Positions 32,057 through 37,645 of a stretch of 37,645 nucleotides of DNA are shown one piece after another. Both the position numbers and the translations under genes were made by a program. How positions within the stretch are numbered: the first letter of the stretch is position 1; every line of letters begins with the position of its first letter. Source of the DNA: CAZBEJ01 sp964521305 (GTDB lineage Bacteria; Patescibacteriota; Microgenomatia; UBA1406; GWC2-37-13); the NCBI GenBank assembly GCA_964521305.1, contig CAZFQZ010000008.1, positions 1 to 37,645 of the forward strand, given 5' to 3'. The notes under the pieces are model-generated. The model did no database searches. It worked only from the letters and a program-made list of their open reading frames with translations, and was not told the DNA's origin.

Positions 32057-32593
32057 TTACGTTATTTTCTTCACGATCGCCTGTATAAATGATGAGGTCT
32101 TCTCCGGATTTCCTTTTGTCTCTATGATTATTTTGCCTTTGATTCTCGTCTGGATGATCTTGACATCGAAGTTTTGGGCCGTAGATCTTACGCCGTTTAT
32201 CAATTTCGTTATTTCCTCGGCCGACAACCTGCGTCCGGTCGACTGGACTTGGTATAGCCGTTCCCGAACCAACGTTTCGGTCTGGCCAACGGTCAGGCTA
32301 TCAGTCAGGATTTTTTCGTAGACTTCCAGAAGCGTTTTCCTGTCTTTTATGCGGGAAATAACAAACAGGTGGCTTACCGTAATAAGTTTGGAATAATAAC
32401 CGTCCACGATAATGTCGGGCAGATCGAACAACCGCAATATATGGCATACATATGAAGGCTGTATACCAAGCTTGTTTGCCGTATCTACGATGCGGAATTG
32501 ACGCTCGTAAACCAGAGCATGAAGAAGTTTCGCTTTCGCGAAAATATCGGTTTCATCCTGTATCTGACGGATAATGAGGTCGAAATCTGTCAT
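32057..32593 (-). CDS. ParB/KorB-like HTH protein lacking the ParB nuclease (CTPase) domain
   Basis: 178 residues. Residues about 5-110 resemble the central helical DNA-binding region of ParB proteins: FAKAKLLHALVYERQFRIVDTANKLGIQPSYVCHILRLFDLPDIIVDGYYSKLITVSHLFVISRIKDRKTLLEVYEKIL, with an HTH (RIVDTANKLGIQPSYVCHILRL) and the ISxSHLF-like helix. The N-terminal part of ParB with GERRxRA, which binds CTP, is absent, so it cannot act as a normal sliding clamp. The C terminus (about 150-178) is a small alpha-beta segment (FDVKIIQTRIKGKIIIETKG). Probably a DNA-binding regulator. Its ATG is 7 nt after TATACT. Confidence 0.75.
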   Translation of the reverse strand: MTDFDLIIRQIQDETDIFAKAKLLHALVYERQFRIVDTANKLGIQPSYVCHILRLFDLPDIIVDGYYSKLITVSHLFVISRIKDRKTLLEVYEKILTDSLTVGQTETLVRERLYQVQSTGRRLSAEEITKLINGVRSTAQNFDVKIIQTRIKGKIIIETKGNPEKTSSFIQAIVKKIT

Positions 32594-32600
32594 TCTATAT

Positions 32601-32606
32601 AGTATA
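32601..32606 (-). promoter_or_regulatory. -10 box of the ParB-like gene, leaderless spacing
   Basis: TATACT on the minus strand, then ATATAGA (7 nt), then ATG. It lies in the 16-bp gap after rpmA, so this gene can be transcribed separately from rplU-rpmA. Confidence 0.45.
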
Positions 32607-32609
32607 TCA

Positions 32610-32855
32610 CTATACTATCGCCACGTATTTCTCTCCGTTTCTGACGTAGAATTTCACTTTCCCTTTTTTCAAGGCCATGATGGTAAAATCGCTGCTCAAC
32701 TGGGTGCCTGCACCCGCATTCACTTTTGTTCCTCTCTGGCGAATAATTATATTACCGGGATTTACATGCTGTCCTCCGTACACTTTAACTCCCAGTCTTT
32801 TTGACTGTGAATCACGGTTGCCCCGTACTGTTTTCTGCGCTTTTGTATGTGCCAT
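32610..32855 (-). CDS. rpmA: Ribosomal protein bL27
   Basis: 81 residues, usual length about 85. N terminus MAHTKAQKTVRGNRDSQSKRLGVKVYGGQHVNPGNIIIRQRGTKVNAG is the standard bL27 pattern (MAHKKAGGSTRNGRDSxxKRLGVKxxGGQxVxAGxIIVRQRGT), with the extended tail that reaches the peptidyl transferase centre. It has no cleavable N-terminal extension of the Firmicutes type. It lies 27 bp after rplU, the usual rplU-rpmA pair; the later gene for Obg is not next to it here. Confidence 0.95.
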   Translation of the reverse strand: MAHTKAQKTVRGNRDSQSKRLGVKVYGGQHVNPGNIIIRQRGTKVNAGAGTQLSSDFTIMALKKGKVKFYVRNGEKYVAIV

Positions 32856-32882
32856 ATTTTAGTTGAAATTAATTCAAATTAG

Positions 32883-33194
32883 TCAAATTTTAACTATTTT
32901 GAGCCTGGTGAGTTGCGCCCTAAATCCTCTCACTTTTCTATACCGCACTTTTGCCTTGAATTTTGCTATCCGCACTTTATCGCCTTTCAACTGGCTGATT
33001 ACCCAAACCTTGGCTTTTGTGTTGAGAAGCGGCATACCCAGTTCTATTTTACCGTCTCTATTATCAAATACCGCAAGAGCCGGAAGTTCTGCTTCGGTTT
33101 CCTCTTTCTGATCAATACGGTCAACGATTATTTCGTCGTCATCCTTGACCAGATACTGTTTCCCACCCGTTTTAATTACCGCGAATTTAGACAT
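32883..33194 (-). CDS. rplU: Ribosomal protein bL21
   Basis: 103 residues, the normal size. MSKFAVIKTGGKQYLVKDDDEIIVDRI at the N terminus and VRIAKFKAKVRYRKVRGFRAQLTRLKI at the C terminus follow the bL21 pattern (FAVIxTGGKQYxV and the late KxKKRKxYRRxxGHRQxxTxxxI). Structural component of the 50S subunit, binding 23S rRNA. First gene of rplU-rpmA. Start codon 8 nt after TATAAT. Confidence 0.95.
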   Translation of the reverse strand: MSKFAVIKTGGKQYLVKDDDEIIVDRIDQKEETEAELPALAVFDNRDGKIELGMPLLNTKAKVWVISQLKGDKVRIAKFKAKVRYRKVRGFRAQLTRLKIVKI

Positions 33195-33202
33195 ATCTAT
33201 AC

Positions 33203-33230
33203 ATTATACCTCAAAAACACACATCTTCAA
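33203..33230 (-). promoter_or_regulatory. Promoter of rplU-rpmA, leaderless spacing
   Basis: TTGAAG (33225-33230), 16-bp spacer, TATAAT (33203-33208), GTATAGAT (8 nt), ATG of rplU. Confidence 0.65.
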
Positions 33231-33244
33231 TAGCTCCGCAGGCG

Positions 33245-34279
33245 TTACGGTATGAGGGCAAACCCTATTATCAGCGCAAGTACCGATGATCCCCCATAGG
33301 AAATGAACGGAAGCGCTATTCCCGCAACAGGAACCAATCCCATATTCATGGATATATTGATAACGACCTGAAAGAGAAGATATGCGATGAATCCGACACA
33401 ATAAAGGAAATTTCGTTTACCTTCCTGATCAGTCCTATAATAATATTTAAGCATACGCATAACCAGCAAGTAAAATAGTGTCGCATAACATATAAGTACC
33501 AATAAGCCTCCCACGAAGCCGAACTGTTCGATCAATGAAGAGAATGCAAAATCCGTATAATTTTCAGGCAAAAAATACAATCGCGACTGTGTGCCCAACC
33601 CCAGTCCTTTGCCGAGCAGGTTTCCGGACCCCACTGTTATTACCGCCTGAATCATATTATAAGAGGTGCCTTGCGTATCGACGTGCGGATTGACAAAGCT
33701 CAAAATCCTGCTTTTCTGGTATTCTTTCAGGAATATCCAGCTGAACGGCAGAAGCAGCATAACTACTAAAATGGTCGTGAATAAATATCGTTTGGGAAAA
33801 CGTGAAAAAAGGACCATAACCACGTAAATGACGGCAAAAACAAGTGCATTCCCCAAATCAGGCTGTTTAAAAATGATAAAGGTCGGAATGATAAAATACA
33901 GGAAACTCATGAGAAAGTACGAAAAATTTTCAAATTTGAAATATTTTTTCGACAAAAAATCGGCCATGAACATGATAAAAAAGATCTTGAAGAATTCGGA
34001 AGCCTGGAACCTGTAAAAATACAGGTCAATCCAGCGTTTTGAACCTTTCACTTCCAATCCAATGATGAACGTCAGCAGCAAAATGGCGACAAAAAACCAA
34101 TAAATCGACCTGATATTGAGATGAAAAATCGTGCTGCCTATTTTTTTCACGATAAAAAAAGCGCCGAAAGCAAGGGAAAAATAAACGATTTGGCTCACCA
34201 GAAGATTCTGGCGGATACCGAATACCGTAAAAATGCCAAACAATGAAAGGAAAAGCGAAGGAATCAAAAGTTGTACCAT
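33245..34279 (-). CDS. rodA: RodA/FtsW/SpoVE family peptidoglycan polymerase (SEDS)
   Basis: 344 residues, about 30 fewer than usual RodA, mainly at the two ends. Nine to ten membrane helices. SEDS signatures: GSKRWIDLYFYRFQASEFFKI, IFKQPDLGNALVFAVIY with the catalytic-region Asp, QAVITVGSGNLLGKGLGLGTQSRLYFLPENYTDFAFSSLIEQFG and a C-terminal GLVPVAGIALPFISYGGSSVLALIIGFALI. It polymerises lipid II into glycan strands for cell elongation, normally with a class B PBP, which is not in this window. It lies 9 bp after ileS and is probably cotranscribed. Confidence 0.94.
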   Translation of the reverse strand: MVQLLIPSLFLSLFGIFTVFGIRQNLLVSQIVYFSLAFGAFFIVKKIGSTIFHLNIRSIYWFFVAILLLTFIIGLEVKGSKRWIDLYFYRFQASEFFKIFFIMFMADFLSKKYFKFENFSYFLMSFLYFIIPTFIIFKQPDLGNALVFAVIYVVMVLFSRFPKRYLFTTILVVMLLLPFSWIFLKEYQKSRILSFVNPHVDTQGTSYNMIQAVITVGSGNLLGKGLGLGTQSRLYFLPENYTDFAFSSLIEQFGFVGGLLVLICYATLFYLLVMRMLKYYYRTDQEGKRNFLYCVGFIAYLLFQVVINISMNMGLVPVAGIALPFISYGGSSVLALIIGFALIP

Positions 34280-34288
34280 AGGTATGAC

Positions 34289-37288
34289 TTAAGCTGACTG
34301 CACATCAAGTTCTGTTCCTATTTCGATTTGTTCGGCCAAATTTTTTTTTCTTATGGTATCCATATCCGATTTGAATTGCCCGGGTATGACAATTTTTACC
34401 TTATCTGTCTGCTTCAGCTTCAGTTCTTTTCTTCGCGCCTGAATGGTCCGTAACAAATCGCGCAATTCTCCTTCCTTTTGCAGCTCCTTCTCGCTGACCT
34501 TCACTTCCTCTTCAGGAAACCGGAATTTTTTGTTCACGATGATATTTTTGACGTTGAGCTCGTTGAGGACGAGCCGCCAAACCTCTTCCGAAAGATGCAC
34601 ACTGCTTCGTTCAATCGTTATATCCAGTTTTGCCATCGGAATCCGGACCTTTACATTCAGGGATTTTCGTGCGGCGTGCCCTGCTTCGCTGATTTCGCGC
34701 CCAATCGCCATCTGCTCTTCAAGTGCTTTATCATAATACGCTTTATCCAGCACCGGCCATCTTTCAAGATGCACGGATTCGTTACCGGTCAACCGCGTAT
34801 ACATTTCTTCCGTTATGAACGGCATGAAAGGAGAAAGTGCAACCGACAGATTCGTCAAAACGGTATAAAGCGTTCCATAAAAACTCATCTTGTCTTCCTG
34901 ATCGTCAGAATTGTTCCATACACGATCCCTGCTTCTCCTGATAAACCATGTTGAAAGATCGCTGACGAATTTTTCTGTCTCGAGCGAAGGATCTTTTGCA
35001 TTATAATTTCTTAGGTTTTTTTCTATAAATTGGACCAACCAGGTAAACCTGCTCAAAATCCATGTATCAAGAATTCCTAGTTTGAAATTCGAAATTTGAA
35101 GTTCGAAATTTTTTTGGGATTTGGAATTTGGGATTTGGAATTTATCAAGATTTGCATACTCGATGAAAAATTTATAGATATTCCACAACATCAGATAGAA
35201 TTGCCGCCGGACTTCGTCTGCTTTCTTGTATCCAAACAGCATGTTATCGGCCGGATTTTGGCGGCTGAACATCCAACGCATCACGTCAACACCTATCTTG
35301 TCCGCTCCTTCGTTGAACTCGATGGCATTTCCCCAGCTTTTGTGCATGGGTCTTCCGTCTTCTCCCAAAAAAGTACCGAATCCCAACACGCGCTTGAACG
35401 GATTCGTGTATTCAAGTACCGTTGACATGGCGATCATCGCATAAAACCAGTTCTTGAACTGGCCGGGAAACGATTCGGTGATAAAATCGGCGGGAAACCA
35501 TTTTTTCCATTCTTTCCTGTCCGTGAGATAGAGCGGTTCACCCAGGTTGCGGCTTGTCACGGTCGAATACGGCACGATGCCTGCGTCCAGCCATGGGTTG
35601 CCGACGTCATCTATACGATGCATTTCTCCCTCGCATTTCTTGCACGAAATAGTTACCGCGTCGATGAATGGTTTATGCGGGCTATGTCCGCCAGTTGGCC
35701 GATCGAATTCATCCCAACCCGAAACTGCGCGCTCCTTTAGTTCCTTTTTCGATCCGATGACATCGAATGTCCCGCATTTTTTGCATTCGTAAATCGGCAG
35801 CGCCAATCCCCAGTAGCGGTTAGGTTTACTAATTAGCCAGTCATCCATATTTTTCAGCCAATCCAGCTCCCGATCGAGGCCGAATTCAGGCATCCATGAG
35901 ATTTTTTTTGCGACATCAATCATTCGCTCTCTCAGTGTTTTTTTTAACTTTTCACTTCCGGCTTTTAACTTCGATTGTTTATCCATTGCTATATACCATT
36001 CGTCCGCAACTTTCCAGACCAGTTCCGCCTTGCAGCGCCAACAGGCAGGGTAGCGGTGTCTGTATTTATGAATTTTGAAAACACACGGATGCTTTTTGTT
36101 TTGTTGTTCCATGTAATCAAGGATTACACGGGGATTTTTCTTGGCGTTTTTGCCGCTGAACTGTCCAAGTCCGGGAAAATAATCTGCGTTGTCTTCAATG
36201 ATCGGAATCATCGGAAGCCCGCGTTTTTTTCCGAGCTGGAAATCCTCGGTACCCGCAGACACCGCCGTGTGCACCATGCCCGTTCCTTCGGTAAGCAAAA
36301 TCGGCAGGACTGTTTCATCTGTCGCAATAACCGTATGGAATGTCTTGGGATTTTTCCTGGCAACTTCCTGAACCGCGGGTAGGTCATCAAATTCAGAGGT
36401 GTACTTCAAACCAACCAGCTCTTTTCCTTTTGCTGTTTCTACAATTTTTTTGTAGTTTTTTCCAAATACCGCATCAACCAGATTCTTGGCGATCCAGAAC
36501 TTATTCCCGCTTTCCCCTTCAACCAACGAGTAATCATAGGTTTCATCGACCGCAACCGCAATATTGGCAGGCAAAGTCCACGGCGTTGTCGTCCATACCA
36601 GAAGATATTCGTCTTTTCTGCCGGTTATGGGGAGTTCAAAATATATTGACTCGTGGACTACATCTTTGTAATCCTCGGTCAGCATTTCGTGCTGGGAAAT
36701 CGCAGTCTCGCAGCGCGGGCACCACGGAACCGATTCATGACCCTTATATACCCACCCGTGTTCAAAACACGTTTTGAGGAAATGCCAAATCATATAATTG
36801 TTTTCTTCGCTCATGGTAAAGTACGAGTGATCCCAGTCGGCAAAATATCCCAGACGTTTAGACTGTTCTGTTTGGATAGCAGAAAATTTCATTACCCGAT
36901 CCTTGCACAGTTGTACGAACTTTGCAATCGAAGCTTTTTTATCTCCAGGCACGAGATTTTCTATGTCTTTTTTCGTTTTGAGGCCGAGTTCTTTTTCCAC
37001 CTCCACTTCAACCCACAGACCCTGGCAGTCGAATCCGTTCTGGAAACGCTGCTTATACCCAAGCAGGTTGAAAAACCGAGGCCACAGATCTTTGTAAGTC
37101 CGGCCCCACGCGTGGTGCACTCCCATGGGATTGTTTGCTGTAATGGGTCCGTCAAGAAAGGAGAAGTACTTGTCAGATTTGTCATTTTTCTGAAGATATT
37201 TTTTGACTATTCCTTTTTCTTCCCAAATCTTCAACCATTTTTTTTCCATCTCGATGAAGTCGAAATCAGAAGGAATAGGTTGGAACAT
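34289..37288 (-). CDS. ileS: Isoleucyl-tRNA synthetase
   Basis: 999 residues. Class I synthetase: the HIGH box is GVHHAWGRTYKDLWP; the editing domain holds LLVWTTTPWTLPANIAVAV and GTGMVHTAVSAGTEDFQLG; WYIAMDKQ and YWGLALPIYECKKCG follow; the KMSKS box is GRPMHKSWGNAIEF, a variant in which only the later Lys-Ser are kept. Four Cys pairs of zinc knuckles (CKKCG, CKKCEG) are present, and an anticodon-binding domain covers about 735-900. Two inserts have repeat character: about 439-450 (KLKAGSEKLKK) and about 716-736 (IPNSKSQKNFELQISNF and flanks). Operon: ileS-rodA. Start codon 8 nt after TATAAT. Confidence 0.96.
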   Translation of the reverse strand: MFQPIPSDFDFIEMEKKWLKIWEEKGIVKKYLQKNDKSDKYFSFLDGPITANNPMGVHHAWGRTYKDLWPRFFNLLGYKQRFQNGFDCQGLWVEVEVEKELGLKTKKDIENLVPGDKKASIAKFVQLCKDRVMKFSAIQTEQSKRLGYFADWDHSYFTMSEENNYMIWHFLKTCFEHGWVYKGHESVPWCPRCETAISQHEMLTEDYKDVVHESIYFELPITGRKDEYLLVWTTTPWTLPANIAVAVDETYDYSLVEGESGNKFWIAKNLVDAVFGKNYKKIVETAKGKELVGLKYTSEFDDLPAVQEVARKNPKTFHTVIATDETVLPILLTEGTGMVHTAVSAGTEDFQLGKKRGLPMIPIIEDNADYFPGLGQFSGKNAKKNPRVILDYMEQQNKKHPCVFKIHKYRHRYPACWRCKAELVWKVADEWYIAMDKQSKLKAGSEKLKKTLRERMIDVAKKISWMPEFGLDRELDWLKNMDDWLISKPNRYWGLALPIYECKKCGTFDVIGSKKELKERAVSGWDEFDRPTGGHSPHKPFIDAVTISCKKCEGEMHRIDDVGNPWLDAGIVPYSTVTSRNLGEPLYLTDRKEWKKWFPADFITESFPGQFKNWFYAMIAMSTVLEYTNPFKRVLGFGTFLGEDGRPMHKSWGNAIEFNEGADKIGVDVMRWMFSRQNPADNMLFGYKKADEVRRQFYLMLWNIYKFFIEYANLDKFQIPNSKSQKNFELQISNFKLGILDTWILSRFTWLVQFIEKNLRNYNAKDPSLETEKFVSDLSTWFIRRSRDRVWNNSDDQEDKMSFYGTLYTVLTNLSVALSPFMPFITEEMYTRLTGNESVHLERWPVLDKAYYDKALEEQMAIGREISEAGHAARKSLNVKVRIPMAKLDITIERSSVHLSEEVWRLVLNELNVKNIIVNKKFRFPEEEVKVSEKELQKEGELRDLLRTIQARRKELKLKQTDKVKIVIPGQFKSDMDTIRKKNLAEQIEIGTELDVQSA
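35081..35143 (-). repeat. In-frame heptamer-type repeat inside ileS
   Basis: On plus: TTTGAAATTCGAAATTTGAA with a second half GGGATTTGGAATTT twice (35116-35143). It encodes about 21 residues between the catalytic core and the anticodon-binding domain, a linker where other IleRS have a few residues. Confidence 0.75.
35936..35978 (-). repeat. AAGTTAAAAG-type repeat inside ileS
   Basis: The coding strand has AAGTTAAAAG, then AAAAGTTAAAA about 11 bp later. It gives KLKAGSEKLKK between WYIAMDKQ and the LRERMIDVAKKI helix, again longer than in typical IleRS and of the same type as at the AsnB joint. Confidence 0.45.
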
Positions 37289-37296
37289 ATTGTTAG

Positions 37297-37326
37297 ATTA
37301 TATACCGATCGTAGCTCAATTTGCAA
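37297..37326 (-). promoter_or_regulatory. Promoter of ileS-rodA, leaderless spacing
   Basis: TTGCAA (37321-37326), 18-bp spacer, TATAAT (37297-37302), CTAACAAT (8 nt), ATG. The -10 overlaps the left arm of the inverted repeat 37301-37392. There is therefore no room for a T-box leader. Confidence 0.6.
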
Positions 37327-37392
37327 CTCCGTGTAGGCAAATGGAGCGTACGAACGGTTATGCCGATTGCAATTCCATTGCAGATCGGTATA
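37301..37392 (+). ncRNA. 92-nt element bounded by a perfect 10-bp inverted repeat, tRNA-like 5' part
   Basis: TATACCGATC (37301-37310) pairs with GATCGGTATA (37383-37392). Inside are ATTTGC/GCAAAT (37319-37332), a GCTC/GAGC pairing that encloses it, and TGCAA/TTGCA (37368-37382). The 5' part, CGATCGTAGCTCAA, equals the start of tRNA-Asp at 9462, but no valid anticodon arm or T loop can be drawn. A hairpin plus T-run follows at 37404-37426 on plus. It may be a degenerate tRNA or an unknown small RNA. Confidence 0.4.
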
Positions 37393-37403
37393 GTAGATAA
37401 AGG

Positions 37404-37426
37404 CAATACAGGCAAGTATTGTTTTT
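37404..37426 (+). terminator. Rho-independent terminator-like hairpin
   Basis: CAATAC-AGGCAA-GTATTG followed by TTTTT, 11 bp after the inverted-repeat element. It would end a plus-strand RNA covering that element. Confidence 0.5.
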
Positions 37427-37432
37427 ATAAAA

Positions 37433-37530
37433 CCGGGCGCGACAGCTAAATAAACCTAATGTTGTCTTAAATATAGGTGAGTCGCTTTTCTGCAAACACC
37501 AGCCACTTTTGCAGCATATCCGATACCCGG
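37433..37530. other. Possible three-way-junction RNA fold
   Basis: Nested complementary segments: CCGGG (37433-37437) with CCCGG (37526-37530); GCGAC (37439-37443) with GTCGC (37481-37485), capped by ACCTA/TAGGT (37454-37478); and CTGCAAA (37490-37496) with TTTGCAG (37508-37514). Together they close a three-way junction. No ORF. The strand is not determined, and no known RNA family is recognised. Confidence 0.4.
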
Positions 37531-37645
37531 CTTTAAGATTTATTGAGCAGAATGGGCATGTTTTTAATCGTTAGAATAGGTTTTTTTTGTAATTTTTTTA
37601 ATAAATGCTCCTTGTTTCAAATGAAAAGATCTTCTATTCTCTTTT
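37531..37645. other. Right edge, no gene recognised
   Basis: AT-rich with a TTTTTTTTGTAATTTTTTTA run (37582-37601). I see no gene, tRNA or promoter that can be supported; an adjoining gene may begin beyond the edge. Confidence 0.4.

Noticed and set aside
34478..37336. Long plus-strand frames opposite ileS (up to 227 codons)
   Set aside because: Codon-shadow frames of ileS; no motifs and no start signals.
37301..37392. Functional tRNA gene
   Set aside because: Acceptor-like stem and D-arm start are present, but the D loop is far too long and neither an anticodon arm with a 7-nt loop nor a TTCRA T loop can be drawn.
37289..37400. T-box riboswitch upstream of ileS
   Set aside because: The ileS -10 box is 8 nt from the start codon, the T-box sequence (TGGNACCGCG) is absent, and no terminator faces ileS.
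1..37645. Recoded TGA (as in Gracilibacteria or Absconditabacteria)
   Set aside because: Several genes end at TGA in the right place, including ATGA overlaps, and no recognised domain is interrupted by TGA.
1..37645. CRISPR array, insertion sequence or prophage
   Set aside because: No regularly spaced repeats with spacers, no transposase or integrase, and no phage structural genes were seen.

Overview
This is a chromosomal window from an uncultivated, small-genome bacterium, most likely of the Candidate Phyla Radiation (Patescibacteria), with a Microgenomates-like flavour. The assignment is an inference. It rests on the compact single-copy gene set (gatCAB, ileS, rplU-rpmA, rodA, lemA-htpX, polX, surE), tRNA genes without encoded CCA, housekeeping genes that lack Shine-Dalgarno sites and start 6-8 nt after a -10 box, short AT-rich repeats inserted in frame in essential proteins, and a cell surface built from glycan and secreted beta-sandwich proteins with no lipopolysaccharide or outer-membrane genes. 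TGA is used as a normal stop, which argues against the code-25 lineages.

Layout. (1) 1-5149, minus strand: gatC-gatA-gatB (gatB cut by the window edge) and an asparagine synthetase fused to an F420-0:gamma-glutamyl-ligase-like domain. (2) 5215-9414: lemA-htpX, a divergent surE, then polX. (3) 9461-11722: tRNA-Asp(GTC), a LysM membrane protein, a glyoxalase-fold protein, tRNA-Gly(CCC), an RBBP9-like hydrolase and tRNA-Thr(CGT). (4) 11733-19575: a cell-surface glycan cluster with an Ig-like membrane protein, a Wzy-like O-antigen ligase/polymerase, two free GT2 enzymes, a GT4, a GT2-flippase fusion and a SAM methyltransferase.

(5) 19761-28854 is the accessory core. It holds a 918-residue secreted five-bladed-propeller/lipase fusion and a TasA/camelysin-type surface locus: two small camelysin-like proteins, a lamin-tail protein, a SipW/ER-type signal peptidase (Ser/His), an Fn3-like secreted protein and a membrane-anchored Fn3 protein. 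A Crp/Fnr-family regulator sits in the middle, divergent from the second camelysin gene. Four of the precursors share a SipW-type signal region, so the peptidase and its substrates appear to be encoded together. I read this as a regulated fibre- or surface-layer-building system; the function is inference.

(6) 28872-37645: an ABC exporter, a candidate non-coding RNA with a strong terminator, a truncated NYN-domain gene beside tRNA-Val(CAC), a conventional Ser/Lys signal peptidase, a ParB-like HTH protein, rpmA, rplU, rodA and ileS, and at the right edge two RNA-like folded segments with no ORF.

Cross-cutting observations: leaderless-looking promoters at eight or more transcription units, heptamer-type repeats inserted in frame in GatB, IleRS and the methyltransferase, a second repeat type at the AsnB fusion joint and in IleRS, and three unusual gene fusions.
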